Assembly (NCBI RefSeq): GCF_004354085.1
Contig: NZ_SMSE01000002.1
Span: 124,001-188,000 of the forward strand
DNA: 64,000 nt
Direction: 5' to 3'
DNA from: Seongchinamella unica
GTDB lineage: Bacteria; Pseudomonadota; Gammaproteobacteria; Pseudomonadales; Halieaceae
Part shown: positions 53,015 through 62,611 of the stretch, piece after piece
Layout of the letters: each line of letters begins with the position of its first letter
Position numbering within the stretch: the stretch's first letter is position 1
Made by a program: the position numbers and the translations under genes
The notes under the pieces: generated by a model
Databases searched by the model: none
Told to the model about the DNA's origin: nothing
Seen by the model: only the letters and a program-made list of their open reading frames with translations

Positions 53015-53027
53015 TTCCAATTTGGAA
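53015..53027. promoter_or_regulatory. Palindrome upstream of the GST gene
   Basis: TTCCAA T TTGGAA is a perfect palindrome 55 bases before the GST start. It lies next to TAGTAT (53031-53036), a possible -10 box, so it could be an operator. No -35 box at 17 bases is evident. Confidence 0.3.
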
Positions 53028-53081
53028 CAATAGTATGGTGCCGGGTGTTGTACCGTTTATTGCCAGAAGAGAACAAGAACG

Positions 53082-53726
53082 ATGATTAAAGTCCACGGTG
53101 TTTCAGCATCTCCCTTTGTGCGCAAGGTCCTGGCCGTTATGGCTATCAAGGACCTGCCTTTCGAACACATTCCACAAATGCCCTTTACCGACGACGCGGA
53201 GTTTCGCAGGATCAGCCCGCTGGGTAAGGTACCGGCGCTGGAGGATGGTGACCTGGTGGTCAACGACTCCAAGGTGATTTGCCAGTACCTTGAGGATGCC
53301 TACCCACAACCGCCGGTATACCCGACAGACTACCGGGAGAAGTCCAGGGCCCGTTGGTACGAGGAACTTGGGGGGACCCGGGTCGCGGAGTTTGCCGCGG
53401 GCATCTTCTTCCAACGATTCCTGCGGCCAGTGATGCTCAAGCAGGAGACCGATGAGGCACTGGTGGAAAGCCTGATCAACGACAAGTTGCCGCCGATGCT
53501 TGACTACCTGGAGTCACAGGTACCGGTGGACGGTTTTATGTTCGGTGATCTCGGTGTCGCCGACATTGCCCTGGCCAGTCCCTTTGTCAATGCCAGCTAT
53601 GCTGGTTATAAAGTCGATGCCGAGCGCTGGCCCGGGTTTGCCGGTTTTTATCGTCGCGTTGTCGAGCATCCGGTTATGGCGCCCTTGCTGGCGGCCGATA
53701 TAAAAGCGCTTGGGCTTTCGCGCTGA
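53082..53726 (+). CDS. Glutathione S-transferase family protein
   Basis: 214 residues. Thioredoxin-like N-terminal domain with VSASPFVRKVLAVMAIKDL near 5 and the cis-Pro/Ser glutathione site VPALEDGD then VNDSKVICQYLED near 50-70; C-terminal all-helical domain with LGVADIALASPFVNA near 160. The N-terminal catalytic residue (Ser in SASPF) suggests a class with Ser or Cys/none. Substrate unknown. Cytoplasmic. A 163-base gap follows with nothing recognisable. Confidence 0.9.
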   Translation: MIKVHGVSASPFVRKVLAVMAIKDLPFEHIPQMPFTDDAEFRRISPLGKVPALEDGDLVVNDSKVICQYLEDAYPQPPVYPTDYREKSRARWYEELGGTRVAEFAAGIFFQRFLRPVMLKQETDEALVESLINDKLPPMLDYLESQVPVDGFMFGDLGVADIALASPFVNASYAGYKVDAERWPGFAGFYRRVVEHPVMAPLLAADIKALGLSR

Positions 53727-53889
53727 GGCCCTGCCCCGGCATGGCAGTAAGGACCGACTCAGTAGGCGCAACCGCTCGTCGGTAGCCCCGGCTGGGAAGA
53801 AATGCTCGAAGACAACAGGCTCGCCATGTATGCCGATGCCGGCTGAGTGGGCGTCCCGCTATCGTTCCGGATAGCTGGAAAAAACCTGC

Positions 53890-55572
53890 CTAACCTTGCT
53901 TTCCGGTTTTTACTTTCGGCTTTGCCGCCGGCTTGCTTTGGGCGTTGGCGGCGGTTTTTGCCCTGGCCGGCGCTGTTGCCCTGGTTTTCGCCTTCGCCCC
54001 GGCGCCGGTTTTGGGTTTCGCTTTAGCCTTAGCCTTAGCCTTAGCCTTAGCCTTAGCCTTAGCCTTAGCCTTAGCCTTGGTTTTGGTTTTGGGCCTGGTG
54101 TTGGCTTTCGCTTGAGTCCGGCCACGGCTCGTGCCGGCGCCGGTGGCATGTTTTTTCGCTGGCTTTGCCTTGATGCCAGCCGCATCCTCCAGCTCTTGCA
54201 GCGACTCTTCCATGTAATCGATCATTCGCTGAATATGGGGCAGTGAGCGACGGCAGGCAATGATGCCGAAATCGACGCTCTCGGCGTAGGTTACCAGGGT
54301 GATGTTCATGGCCATGCCGTCAGTGACAATCGACAGAGGATAGGATCCGTCCAGGCGGGCACCATTCCAGTACATGGTCTCGCGGATACCGGGCACATTG
54401 GAAATCGCCACATTATAGGGGGGCAGCTTGGACATCATGCCCAGCGGTGCGAGGATGGCAGCGGGGCTTTGCACGATCAGGAAGAACAGCTCTATTTCCC
54501 TGGGAGTCATTTCGGCGTAAAAGTCCTTGCTCACCTGTACCGAAGCCTTGATCCGCTCGAACCGCTCGATGGGATCATCGATGTTGGTTGCCAGGTCGGC
54601 GCTGATGGCAGCCACGGCGTTGCCTGAATCCACGTCTCCCGGCTGGCGCAGGGAAACCGGCACCATCGCTTTCAGAGGCGCTTGCGGCAGTTCTGCATGT
54701 ACCTGCAGGTAGGTACGCAGGGCGCCTGAGCACATGGCCAGCACGGCGTCATTAAAGGTGCCGTCAAAGGCTTTGGCAACGGCCTTGATGCGCGCGAATG
54801 GCCAGGACTGGGCAACAAAGCGCCGCGCCCCGTCAATGGGCGCGTTCAGCGCGCTGCGCGGGACCCTCATGTGGGGCAGGGCCATGCCATTACCGCGGCC
54901 GACCAGGGTTCCGGCAAAGGTTTTCACCGCATTAAAGACGTGGGCGCCGCTGTCGATACTCAGTTTGAACATATCCGAGACGGAGCGCAGTTCAGAGGTG
55001 GTGTGCTCGGGTCTCTTTCCCATTTTGAGCCCCGCCTTGTACTGTTCCCACAGGTGCAGGGACAGGGGCGACTCTTCCAGCACGTGGTTCGGGTCGGCCG
55101 AAAGCATGACCCTGGAAACGTGGATCGAGCGTGCGCCGTCAACAGCAGCGTGGTGAGTCTTGTTGTACACAGCGAACTGCCGGTTGGGCAGGCCCTCGAT
55201 CAGGTGCATTTCCCACAGAGGCCGGCTTCTTTCCAGCAGGGTTCCGTGCAGGCGGGAGACAAGGGTGAACAGTTCCCGGTAGCGTCCCGGAGCCGGCAGG
55301 GCGGAATGGCGGATATGGTAGTCCAGGTCCAGGGCAGGGTCAGGTTCCCAGTAGGTGTTGCCGACCAGGCCCAGGGGGCCGGTTTTGAGCCGGTCGCCGA
55401 AGGGAGGCAGCATGGTGTCGACGTTGCGCATACTGTCGGCAAGGCCGTGCAGGAACTCCTTCTCGTTGGCCCCGGGGGGCAGGGTATACAGGCTGACGCC
55501 GCCGACATGCATGGGCGTTTCCCGGTTTTCGCTCAACAGGAAAGCCTTGTCGACCATGTTCAATTTTTTCAT
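53890..55572 (-). CDS. Wax ester synthase/diacylglycerol acyltransferase (WS/DGAT)
   Basis: 560 residues. Catalytic HHAAVDG at 140-146 (HHxxxDG motif) and later PPYNVAISNVPG near 388, both typical of the family. It joins fatty acyl-CoA to alcohols or diacylglycerol, making wax esters or triacylglycerols at the membrane or lipid droplet. The first 475 residues are the normal enzyme. The last 80 are a Lys/Ala/Pro tail (KAKAKAKA...) that is not part of the family and may interact with DNA, lipid or polyanion. Neighbouring acyl-CoA genes and lipid SDRs fit a storage-lipid role. Confidence 0.94.
   Translation of the reverse strand: MKKLNMVDKAFLLSENRETPMHVGGVSLYTLPPGANEKEFLHGLADSMRNVDTMLPPFGDRLKTGPLGLVGNTYWEPDPALDLDYHIRHSALPAPGRYRELFTLVSRLHGTLLERSRPLWEMHLIEGLPNRQFAVYNKTHHAAVDGARSIHVSRVMLSADPNHVLEESPLSLHLWEQYKAGLKMGKRPEHTTSELRSVSDMFKLSIDSGAHVFNAVKTFAGTLVGRGNGMALPHMRVPRSALNAPIDGARRFVAQSWPFARIKAVAKAFDGTFNDAVLAMCSGALRTYLQVHAELPQAPLKAMVPVSLRQPGDVDSGNAVAAISADLATNIDDPIERFERIKASVQVSKDFYAEMTPREIELFFLIVQSPAAILAPLGMMSKLPPYNVAISNVPGIRETMYWNGARLDGSYPLSIVTDGMAMNITLVTYAESVDFGIIACRRSLPHIQRMIDYMEESLQELEDAAGIKAKPAKKHATGAGTSRGRTQAKANTRPKTKTKAKAKAKAKAKAKAKAKAKAKPKTGAGAKAKTRATAPARAKTAANAQSKPAAKPKVKTGKQG
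54023..54076 (-). repeat. Hexanucleotide tandem repeat in the WS/DGAT tail
   Basis: Nine perfect copies of TTAGCC on the plus strand (GGCTAA on the coding strand), encoding the Lys-Ala dipeptide run; flanking copies are degenerate. Six bases is two codons, so expansion or contraction keeps the frame. Confidence 0.9.
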
Positions 55573-55738
55573 TATTGTTCTCCCTCCATCACACGCAGTC
55601 TAGCCTGAAAGCCGACGTTTTGCCCGGCTATTAATGGGGCATGAAGCGAAAAATGTTCGTTGAGTTCCCGTTGGCTGCGATGCTATCGTCCTCCGCCAGC
55701 AGGTTAACAACGACAAGCATAAGTAACAGGAGTGGAAT

Positions 55739-56503
55739 ATGCCTACCCATCTTTTCGATCTCAGCGGCAAGATAGCACTGGTGACTGGCGCCAGCCGGGG
55801 CATTGGTGAAGAAATTGCCAAATTGCTGGCGGAGCAGGGTGCCCATGTGATTGTTTCCAGTCGCAAGATCGACGACTGCCAGGCGGTGGCTGACGCTATC
55901 ACTGCCGCGGGAAACAGCGCCGAGGCATTTGCCTGCCACGTGGGTAATATGGAGGATATCACCGCTATATTTGCCCATATCGCGAGCACCCACGGCAAGC
56001 TCGATATCCTGGTGAATAACGCCGCCACCAACCCCTATTTCGGCCATATACTCGATACCGATCTGGGTGCCTACAACAAGACCGTTGACGTGAATATTCG
56101 TGGATACTTTTTCATGTCTATCGAGGCGGGCAAGATGATGCGCGAGCAGGGGGGCGGTAGCATTGTCAACACCGCTTCTGTCAACGCATTGCAGCCGGGC
56201 CCCATGCAGGGTATTTACTCCATTTCCAAGGCAGCCGTTGTCAATATGACGAAAAGTTTTGCCAAGGAGTGTGGGCCACTGGGTATCCGGGTCAATGCCT
56301 TGCTGCCCGGTTTGACCAAGACCAAATTTGCCGGCGCACTGTTCAGTAACGACGATATCTACCAGGCCGCGATCCAGGGCATTCCGCTGGGGCGGCATGC
56401 GGAGCCCCGGGAAATGGCCGGTACGGTTTTGTACCTGGTCTCCGACGCCAGCAGCTACACTAACGGGGAATGCATCGTCGTTGACGGCGGTCTCACGATT
56501 TAA
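55739..56503 (+). CDS. SDR family oxidoreductase
   Basis: 254 residues. TGASRGIGEEIA at 14-25, VNNAATNPY near 91, and YSISK with catalytic Tyr and Lys near 160; ends GGLTI. It resembles DHRS4-like and general SDRs used in fatty acid or ketone reduction. Divergent from the WS/DGAT gene (166 bases). A 16-base gap separates its stop from the convergent lipoprotein gene. Confidence 0.9.
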   Translation: MPTHLFDLSGKIALVTGASRGIGEEIAKLLAEQGAHVIVSSRKIDDCQAVADAITAAGNSAEAFACHVGNMEDITAIFAHIASTHGKLDILVNNAATNPYFGHILDTDLGAYNKTVDVNIRGYFFMSIEAGKMMREQGGGSIVNTASVNALQPGPMQGIYSISKAAVVNMTKSFAKECGPLGIRVNALLPGLTKTKFAGALFSNDDIYQAAIQGIPLGRHAEPREMAGTVLYLVSDASSYTNGECIVVDGGLTI

Positions 56504-56519
56504 ATCAGCCGCCGGGGGC

Positions 56520-57173
56520 TCAGTCGACCAGACCCTGGTCCGCGAGGTCTTTCATAAAAGAAGCAATGAAGGCGCTGCGCATGGCCGCGACATCGCTGCC
56601 GTCCTCCATGCCTGAATTAACCTGCCAGAGCCGCTTTTCAGAACTGATCTCATAGAGCTTGGCGGTCAGGTGGACGGACTTGTGCTCGGCCCAGAAATCT
56701 GCGGACTGGCCCACCTGGTACGGTACACCGTAAACCCGGCCGCTACCGTAGTAATCCCGGCCGTAAATCGGGGCCCAGGCGTAATACTTGCGTCCGGGAT
56801 GCAGTACCGCAGTTTCATCGCGTCCGGCAAACAGGGTGATCAGCACGGTATCCACCTCCGCCTCGGCCGCCATCGTGATGACATCCTCCCGGGTGATGTC
56901 GGTGCCACCCTTCAGGGGATAGCTCGCTACTGCATGCACGCCATGTTTTATCAGCGCCCCGGTAAACTCCTCCTCAAAAGCACGCCGGCCTTCGGCATTG
57001 TTGGCCATGGCGAGCACCAGTACACCCTGCAGGTCCCGGGTGTGGATTTCCTGGTTCACCCAGGATTTTTCGACGGTAGCGCTATTGCTGCAGCCGAACA
57101 GCAGGGCAAGAAAAAACGTGAGTGAGACGGTTGTCGCTCTGATGGGGACTCCTTCGGAGGCAGGCGAGGTCAT
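56520..57173 (-). CDS. Lipoprotein of unknown function
   Basis: 217 residues. N-terminal hydrophobic segment with lipobox LLFGCSN, Cys near 28; the codon before it can be reached from an ATG at 57173, although no ribosome binding site is clear and the signal is preceded by a long N-region. The mature protein has an alpha/beta pattern with EEFTGALIKHGVHAVASYPL and SVHLTAKLYEISSEKRLWQV, similar in style to small lipoproteins of the DUF4136 or TolB-like type. Outer or inner membrane lipoprotein. No assigned role. Confidence 0.7.
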   Translation of the reverse strand: MTSPASEGVPIRATTVSLTFFLALLFGCSNSATVEKSWVNQEIHTRDLQGVLVLAMANNAEGRRAFEEEFTGALIKHGVHAVASYPLKGGTDITREDVITMAAEAEVDTVLITLFAGRDETAVLHPGRKYYAWAPIYGRDYYGSGRVYGVPYQVGQSADFWAEHKSVHLTAKLYEISSEKRLWQVNSGMEDGSDVAAMRSAFIASFMKDLADQGLVD

Positions 57174-57185
57174 GGGCTGTCCACT

Positions 57186-58058
57186 TTACGGCAATCCGGC
57201 CGTTTGGCAACCGTCGTCCAGCCAGGCCGCGTAACCGGACTGGTAGCTCGGATAAAGCAGTTGATAGCCTGATGACCTCAGTGCAGTATTTTTACACCGC
57301 TTGTGACTGATCGCCGTATCGGTGCCAGGCACCTGTGGGAGCGGTGTGATTCCCAGCCGCTGCGCCAGCCACGCCTCCACTTCATGGGCCGGGCAGGGAC
57401 AGTCATCCACGCCGTTATAAATTGTCTCCAGCGGCTTTCCCGACTGCTCCCGGAACAGCAGGTGGGCCAAAAATCCGGCGCAGTCATCACGGTGGATTCG
57501 ATTGGTATAGCGCACCGGCGTGGCCGGGCTTATCAGACCCTGCCTGATCTTTTTCACCAGCCTGCCTTCGGTAGCACCGTAAATGCCACCGCAACGGACG
57601 ATAGTGGCCGGATGGCTTGCGTTCAGCAACTGTTGTTCAGCGTCGATGATGGCAACAGCGCGTCGGTCCGTGGTGCTCAGCGGTGCTGATTCGTCGATCC
57701 AGGCACCTGCCGTTTCTGCGTACACGCGGGTGCTGGACACCATGAAGCTGCGTCTGGGCCGGTGTGTGCCCAGGCCGTCCAGCAGGTTTTGCGTGGCGTC
57801 GGCGAACCCCCGCTGGTAGCCGTCAATATCCCTCGATACGGGGGTCAGTGTGGTTAGCACGTAGTCGGGCGCCAGCGCCTCTGCGAACCCCAGGCTGCCC
57901 GCCACAGTGTAGTCTCCCGGGTGCCAGATAACTCCGCTGTCATCTGCATCCGGGTGTCTGCGCAGGGCATGAATTTCCCAGTCCGACTCCAGCAGAAGCG
58001 GCGCAAGCCGGTGACCAATATCGCCGAAGCCGATAATCAGCAGGCGTGGATCAGGCAT
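57186..58058 (-). CDS. NAD(P)-dependent epimerase-like protein (YeeZ type)
   Basis: 290 residues from ATG 58058, which overlaps the stop of the HAD gene by 8 bases; an in-frame upstream start would lie inside that gene. Rossmann loop LLIIGFGDIGHRLAPLL near 5-21, SSTRVYAETAG near 107, and CGGIYGATEGR near 156. It belongs to the extended SDR group with YeeZ; the Tyr of SDR catalysis is possibly in VYAET. Substrate unknown. Downstream of the HAD gene in an operon. Confidence 0.82.
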   Translation of the reverse strand: MPDPRLLIIGFGDIGHRLAPLLLESDWEIHALRRHPDADDSGVIWHPGDYTVAGSLGFAEALAPDYVLTTLTPVSRDIDGYQRGFADATQNLLDGLGTHRPRRSFMVSSTRVYAETAGAWIDESAPLSTTDRRAVAIIDAEQQLLNASHPATIVRCGGIYGATEGRLVKKIRQGLISPATPVRYTNRIHRDDCAGFLAHLLFREQSGKPLETIYNGVDDCPCPAHEVEAWLAQRLGITPLPQVPGTDTAISHKRCKNTALRSSGYQLLYPSYQSGYAAWLDDGCQTAGLP

Positions 58059-59742
58059 GACGGGAACCGATGCAGGCCAGTACCAGCGCCCAGAACTCGG
58101 CGAAGTCATTGACGACCACGTCGGGCTTGTAGGGATAGTGCTCGTTACCCGGGAAGATAGTGTTCAGCCACGGCAGGTCCCATTGGGCGCCATTGAAAAA
58201 AACGCTCGTTGCGCCGGCGTTTTTAGCCGCAATCGTATCGGTGGTGGAGTCTCCCACGTACCAGATGGTCCCATCCATTTCGTATCCCAGGTCTTCCACC
58301 GCTTTTTGTAACTGGTCCGGGTGCGGCTTTCTTCGCGGCGTGTCGTCGCCGCAGACCGAGGTGTGAAAATAGCCAGACCAGTTTTCGCCATCGACGTTGG
58401 ACAATTCCTGGAGAAAGAATTCCCGGTCGCGGTTGGTGATAATTCCCAGTGGCATATTCAACGCCACCAGTGCTTCCAGCAGTCTCCTGACCCTGGGCTC
58501 GAAGGGAAGGGCTTTGCCGAAGTATTTTCGATAGTGCCGGTTGAAGGCCCTGTGGGCGATGCGCTTGGCCTCGTTGTCCTCGCCAAACAGTACTTCGAAT
58601 ATATCCGTGCGAGAGATTTTGCGGTCGGCCTTGACCCTGGGATGCAGTCGTTGTCGCTCTCGCACATAGTCTACCAGGCGCTGGTCTTCCGGTGACTTGG
58701 ACGCCTCGGCCTTCACCAGGCGGTCCACCAGTCCCAGTTGGGCCAGTTCCGGCAGCAGGTCGTCTACCGCGTGATACATGGCATCCAGGGTATCCACCAG
58801 GGTCGCGTGCCAGTCGAAAAGGATCAATTGCGGCGGCGTCAGGTTGGCCACGGCGGGATGCCAGTCGGGTTCGACGTGGGGTGGTAAGGGTTCGCGCGGA
58901 GGCCGCCTTTGCGGTCGCGCCTGTCCGGTGACGCGGTCCGGTGCGGCCCGTGCCAGTGCATCGAGCAACTGTTCAAAATCATCGACCACAGCCTGTGGCC
59001 GCCCACCCCGGTTGTCGCCGGCGCTGAAGGTCTGCTTGAGTTCAGGTGGTGACAACAGGCCGGCGTTGTAGAAGACCGGGGTAAGTCCCGCCGCCCCGGC
59101 GGTGATCATGTCGGTAACGCTGTCTCCCACGTACCAGACCTCCGGTCCGGGGTCGACGCCGAGTTGTGCGCAGGCGTAGAGCAGCATATCCGGCGCCGGT
59201 TTATGGCGTCCTGCCTCGTCGCCACAGCAACTGGTGGCAAACAACGTCGGCCAGGCGCCATCGTCAAGGCGGCAGATTTCGTTGTCAAAAAATTCCCGAC
59301 TGCGATTGGTGGCAACCCCCAGGGGGATGCCCAGTGTATTCAGGTATCGCAGGTAGTCGGATATGCCTTCCTGGTAGGGATAGACCTCTCCGTAGAACTT
59401 GCGATAACTTTCATTGTAGGCGCGGTGCGCGATTGACCGCGCCTCTTCGTCATCGGCAAACAGGGCGTCAAATATCTCCGTTCGGGAAATGCGCCGCTCC
59501 GCCAGGACCCTGGGGTGCAGTTTGCGGAAAATCCGGATGTAGCGAATCAGCTTTTCGTCGTCACGGCTGCTTGCTTCCGCTTCGGGTACCAGACGGTCTA
59601 TCAGTCCCAGTTCTTCCAGTTGCGGCAACATATCCTCGATTGCCTGGTACATTGCATCCAGGGTATTGACCAGGGTACCGTGCCAGTCGAACAGGATGGC
59701 GCGGGGAGGGAGGAGTGGCCGGCTAGCTTCCAGTGTTGCCAT
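58051..59742 (-). CDS. Tandem HAD-superfamily hydrolase
   Basis: 563 residues from ATG 59742, within the end of the M1 peptidase gene (overlap 20 bases). Two complete HAD domains in series. Domain 1 has FDWHGTLVNTLD near 18, ATNRS near 147, RHKPAPD near 187 and YVGDSVTDM near 212. Domain 2 has FDWHATLVDTLD near 309, ITNRD near 435, RRKPHPD near 470 and YVGDSTTDT near 497. In both, the D-x-D of HAD phosphatases is D-x-H, so the usual acid/base Asp is His. Phosphatase or related activity is inferred from family only. Cytoplasmic. Confidence 0.9.
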   Translation of the reverse strand: MATLEASRPLLPPRAILFDWHGTLVNTLDAMYQAIEDMLPQLEELGLIDRLVPEAEASSRDDEKLIRYIRIFRKLHPRVLAERRISRTEIFDALFADDEEARSIAHRAYNESYRKFYGEVYPYQEGISDYLRYLNTLGIPLGVATNRSREFFDNEICRLDDGAWPTLFATSCCGDEAGRHKPAPDMLLYACAQLGVDPGPEVWYVGDSVTDMITAGAAGLTPVFYNAGLLSPPELKQTFSAGDNRGGRPQAVVDDFEQLLDALARAAPDRVTGQARPQRRPPREPLPPHVEPDWHPAVANLTPPQLILFDWHATLVDTLDAMYHAVDDLLPELAQLGLVDRLVKAEASKSPEDQRLVDYVRERQRLHPRVKADRKISRTDIFEVLFGEDNEAKRIAHRAFNRHYRKYFGKALPFEPRVRRLLEALVALNMPLGIITNRDREFFLQELSNVDGENWSGYFHTSVCGDDTPRRKPHPDQLQKAVEDLGYEMDGTIWYVGDSTTDTIAAKNAGATSVFFNGAQWDLPWLNTIFPGNEHYPYKPDVVVNDFAEFWALVLACIGSRHA

Positions 59743-62455
59743 AGCGCTCGACGAAGGCTGCGCACAGCCTGATTTTTTCCAGCGATTTTGCCAGGTAGCG
59801 AGGACCGGACTCGTAGTTGGCAATGACCGGTGAGAAAACTGCCGCCACCGACGCCGCGTCCGCTTCGCTGCAGAAGCTGTCGAAGTATCGGGGAGCCTGC
59901 CCCTTCTGCCAGGTGGGGATCCTGGCGATGACAGCGTCGAAATTGTCCTGCATCCACTGCCACATGGCCTGTTGGTGCTCTGGGATATCCATCTGCCCGG
60001 AAATGATATAGCCGAATTCGTTGACCGCCACGTCCGGTGACAGGATGGCGGCTCGCAGTTTTGCTGCGACCACCGGGTCCTCGCTGCGCGCCAGGGCCTG
60101 GAGGTGTCGCTCCCTCAGGGTCACGTTTTGCTGCTCGAGAAACTGCTTCCATAGCAGGTCGGTAAACGGTTTGCCCAATGTCTCGACACCGGCCAGCAGG
60201 GCGATATAGGCATAGTTGGCATCAATACGCTCGGGGTGAATCTGCTCATCGTCGCCGAAACCGGTGTAGCGTTTCGCCAGTCCGGTAAGTTCCTCTAGCA
60301 GGGCTTCATCCCTGGCTCTCAGGGCGAGGGTGGACACCATGAACATGCGGTACTGGTTCTGGTCCGGGGTCAGGGCATCCAGTGCATCGAGTTGCGCAAG
60401 CCGGGGTCGGTACCACTCGGCGAGCAGGGTGCGCAGTAGCTGTTGTTGTTCCGGCGTGGAACCGTGGTCCAGCAGGGTGTAGATAGTGTCCCGGGGCCGG
60501 ATGGAGACCCGCCATGAATCAGATCCGGCGATCACCGGCGCGGCTGCGAGAAAGTCATCCATTGTCATGTTGCCAGCGGAGACCGCCGATATCACACTGC
60601 CGGCCACCGAAATCTGTTCATGAGTACTGAGCTCGTCAAAGCGTTGCAGTAATGCCTGCCACTGTTCGCCGGGCAGGTTGAAGCGGTAATAGCTGGAGCC
60701 GTTGCTGTTGGGCAGCACTGCCTCGGGGCAGCGTTCAGTGATCAGGCTGACGTTCTGGCTGGCACCCTGGGCGATAAAGCATTGTTGTTTGGGACCTGCG
60801 TCAGTGAACAGGGTGACGCAGGCCGGTATGGTCCAGCTCTGGTCGGGAGAACCGCGGGACCCCAGCGGTAGATAGCGTTGCTGAGACATGGACAACTGCG
60901 GACCATCAATCCCGCAGTCCAGGGCCATGGTGAGCTCGGGTACCCCCGCCTGTTCAATAAAACTGCGGAACGCTTCCTGTAGTACAGCGCCGTCTGCCTG
61001 GGGATTTGCCTCGGTGATCGCGGTAATGAAGTCTTTCGCAGTGGTGTTTTTCCAGGCGTATTTTTTCATGTAACGACGGATGCCGCGACGCAGGTTCTCG
61101 CGACCGAGAAACTCCTCGAACATGGCCAGTACGCCGCCGCCCTTGGCATAGGTGATTCCATCGTAAGCGGCGCCAATGTCCTCGTGATGGATAATGGGTT
61201 CGCGTATGCGCCTGGCGCTGGCCAGGCTGTCTTCGTTCATTGCCCAGGCGGAGCCATTGAACAGCGCGTCCAGGTAGTGACCATCGGGATATAGCTCATC
61301 CAGGGTGATGTGGGCATGCCAGGTGGCAAAGGATTCCTTCAACCACAGGTCGTCCCACCATGCCGGTGTGACCAGGTTGCCGAACCACTGATGTGACAGC
61401 TCATGAGCGTGAGTGTTGAAATAATTGTACTTATCAAATACTGAAGCGGACTCATCCAGCAGGATCAACTGTTCCCGGTAGGTGATAGCCCCGGCGTTTT
61501 CCATGGCGCCACTGGCAAAATCTGGAATAGCGATGACATCCAGTTTGGCGTAGGGGTAGGCCGTATCAAAATAATCCTCCATCGCCGTGAGAATGTCAGC
61601 GGTGTGTTCAAGGGCGTAGTGGATCTCCTCGCCTCTCCCGCGGGTGGTGATGCCACGGAGTGGGATCTCCCGTTCCCTGACCGCGGTTTCCGGAATCGAC
61701 TCCCATTCGACGACGTCAAAGGGACCTACAGCGAATGCCACCAGATAGGAGGGCAGGGGTTTGGTGGTGGCGAAGGTCAGGGTTTTCCAGCCGTCACCTT
61801 TGACCTGTTCTGCAATCTGCGGCGTGTTGGCTATACCAATCTGGTCCTCTGGTATGGTCAACTGCACATCAAAGGGGACCTTGAAACCCGGCTGGTCAAA
61901 GGCCGGAAATGCCAACCGCGCAGAGGTGGCCTCAAACTGGGTGAACGCATAGGCGAGCTCGCCCTTGTCTACCCGGTACAGTCCTTCAAGCCGGGTATTG
62001 AAGGGTGCCCGGTAAGAGAAGGACAGGCTCAGCTCTCCCGCCGGCAACGCCTGCTCGGCAGTCAGGTTCACCACCCCGCCCTCGGTCAGCTGCTTCCAGT
62101 CCAGGTTTATCGTCCTGCCGTCGTCCAACAGGGCTTTCGCCTCACTGATCTCAAGGTCCCGCCCATGCAGGTAAAGGGTCCTGGTCGCATGCTGCAGTGA
62201 GGCCCTGATTCTCGCCTCTCCGGAGAAGGCCTCCCGCCGCGGGTCGACGGTCAGCTGCAGGCTGTAATTCAGCGGGGCGGCGTTGGCCGGCAACAGGCCA
62301 TCGGGCACAGGCTCTTCGATCACCCCGCTGGTATGGGCAACCGTCGATACTGCAGCGGGTTGTATGGCCGTCCTGTCGGACTCGTCAACACCGCAGGCGG
62401 TAACTGCGAACAGCAACGCGGTGCCGAAAGCGCTCGCCATAGTCTTGATTTGCAT
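59723..62455 (-). CDS. M1 family aminopeptidase lipoprotein
   Basis: 910 residues. Lipoprotein signal with lipobox AVTAC, Cys near 21. M1 features: exopeptidase GAMENAGAITY near 315, zinc-binding HELSHQW with the second Glu in KESFATW near 348-370, and the transition-state Tyr near 430 (YDGITYAKGG). ERAP-like C-terminal domain. It removes N-terminal residues from peptides; here anchored in the periplasm or outer membrane. First gene of the peptidase/HAD/YeeZ operon, with overlapping neighbours. Confidence 0.94.
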   Translation of the reverse strand: MQIKTMASAFGTALLFAVTACGVDESDRTAIQPAAVSTVAHTSGVIEEPVPDGLLPANAAPLNYSLQLTVDPRREAFSGEARIRASLQHATRTLYLHGRDLEISEAKALLDDGRTINLDWKQLTEGGVVNLTAEQALPAGELSLSFSYRAPFNTRLEGLYRVDKGELAYAFTQFEATSARLAFPAFDQPGFKVPFDVQLTIPEDQIGIANTPQIAEQVKGDGWKTLTFATTKPLPSYLVAFAVGPFDVVEWESIPETAVREREIPLRGITTRGRGEEIHYALEHTADILTAMEDYFDTAYPYAKLDVIAIPDFASGAMENAGAITYREQLILLDESASVFDKYNYFNTHAHELSHQWFGNLVTPAWWDDLWLKESFATWHAHITLDELYPDGHYLDALFNGSAWAMNEDSLASARRIREPIIHHEDIGAAYDGITYAKGGGVLAMFEEFLGRENLRRGIRRYMKKYAWKNTTAKDFITAITEANPQADGAVLQEAFRSFIEQAGVPELTMALDCGIDGPQLSMSQQRYLPLGSRGSPDQSWTIPACVTLFTDAGPKQQCFIAQGASQNVSLITERCPEAVLPNSNGSSYYRFNLPGEQWQALLQRFDELSTHEQISVAGSVISAVSAGNMTMDDFLAAAPVIAGSDSWRVSIRPRDTIYTLLDHGSTPEQQQLLRTLLAEWYRPRLAQLDALDALTPDQNQYRMFMVSTLALRARDEALLEELTGLAKRYTGFGDDEQIHPERIDANYAYIALLAGVETLGKPFTDLLWKQFLEQQNVTLRERHLQALARSEDPVVAAKLRAAILSPDVAVNEFGYIISGQMDIPEHQQAMWQWMQDNFDAVIARIPTWQKGQAPRYFDSFCSEADAASVAAVFSPVIANYESGPRYLAKSLEKIRLCAAFVERYGNTGS

Positions 62456-62496
62456 GGGGCTATCCCTGGCAGGCTATTTGTTGGTCTTGTAAATGC

Positions 62497-62526
62497 AGCG
62501 CGGGCAAGTCATGGCTTGCCCGCGCT
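62497..62526 (-). terminator. Hairpin between MopE/CAP gene and M1 peptidase gene
   Basis: AGCGCGGGCAAG (62497-62508) pairs without mismatch with CTTGCCCGCGCT (62515-62526) around TCATGG. It stands in the 156-base gap, 86 bases after the stop of the upstream gene, and is the strongest hairpin in the second half of the window. Few Ts follow on the minus strand, so Rho-independent action is uncertain. Confidence 0.6.
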
Positions 62527-62611
62527 CCGGCGGGAAGAAGTATAGGCCAGTCAGGGACAATTTTCTGCTGTATTTCCCTGCAAACTATCAGGGAATATCT
62601 GCCCTGCAGGC

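Noticed and set aside
54023-54076. Hexanucleotide repeat considered as a telomere-like or phase-variable promoter element
   Set aside because: It is within a coding frame in multiples of two codons, so length changes do not shift the frame or lie in a promoter.
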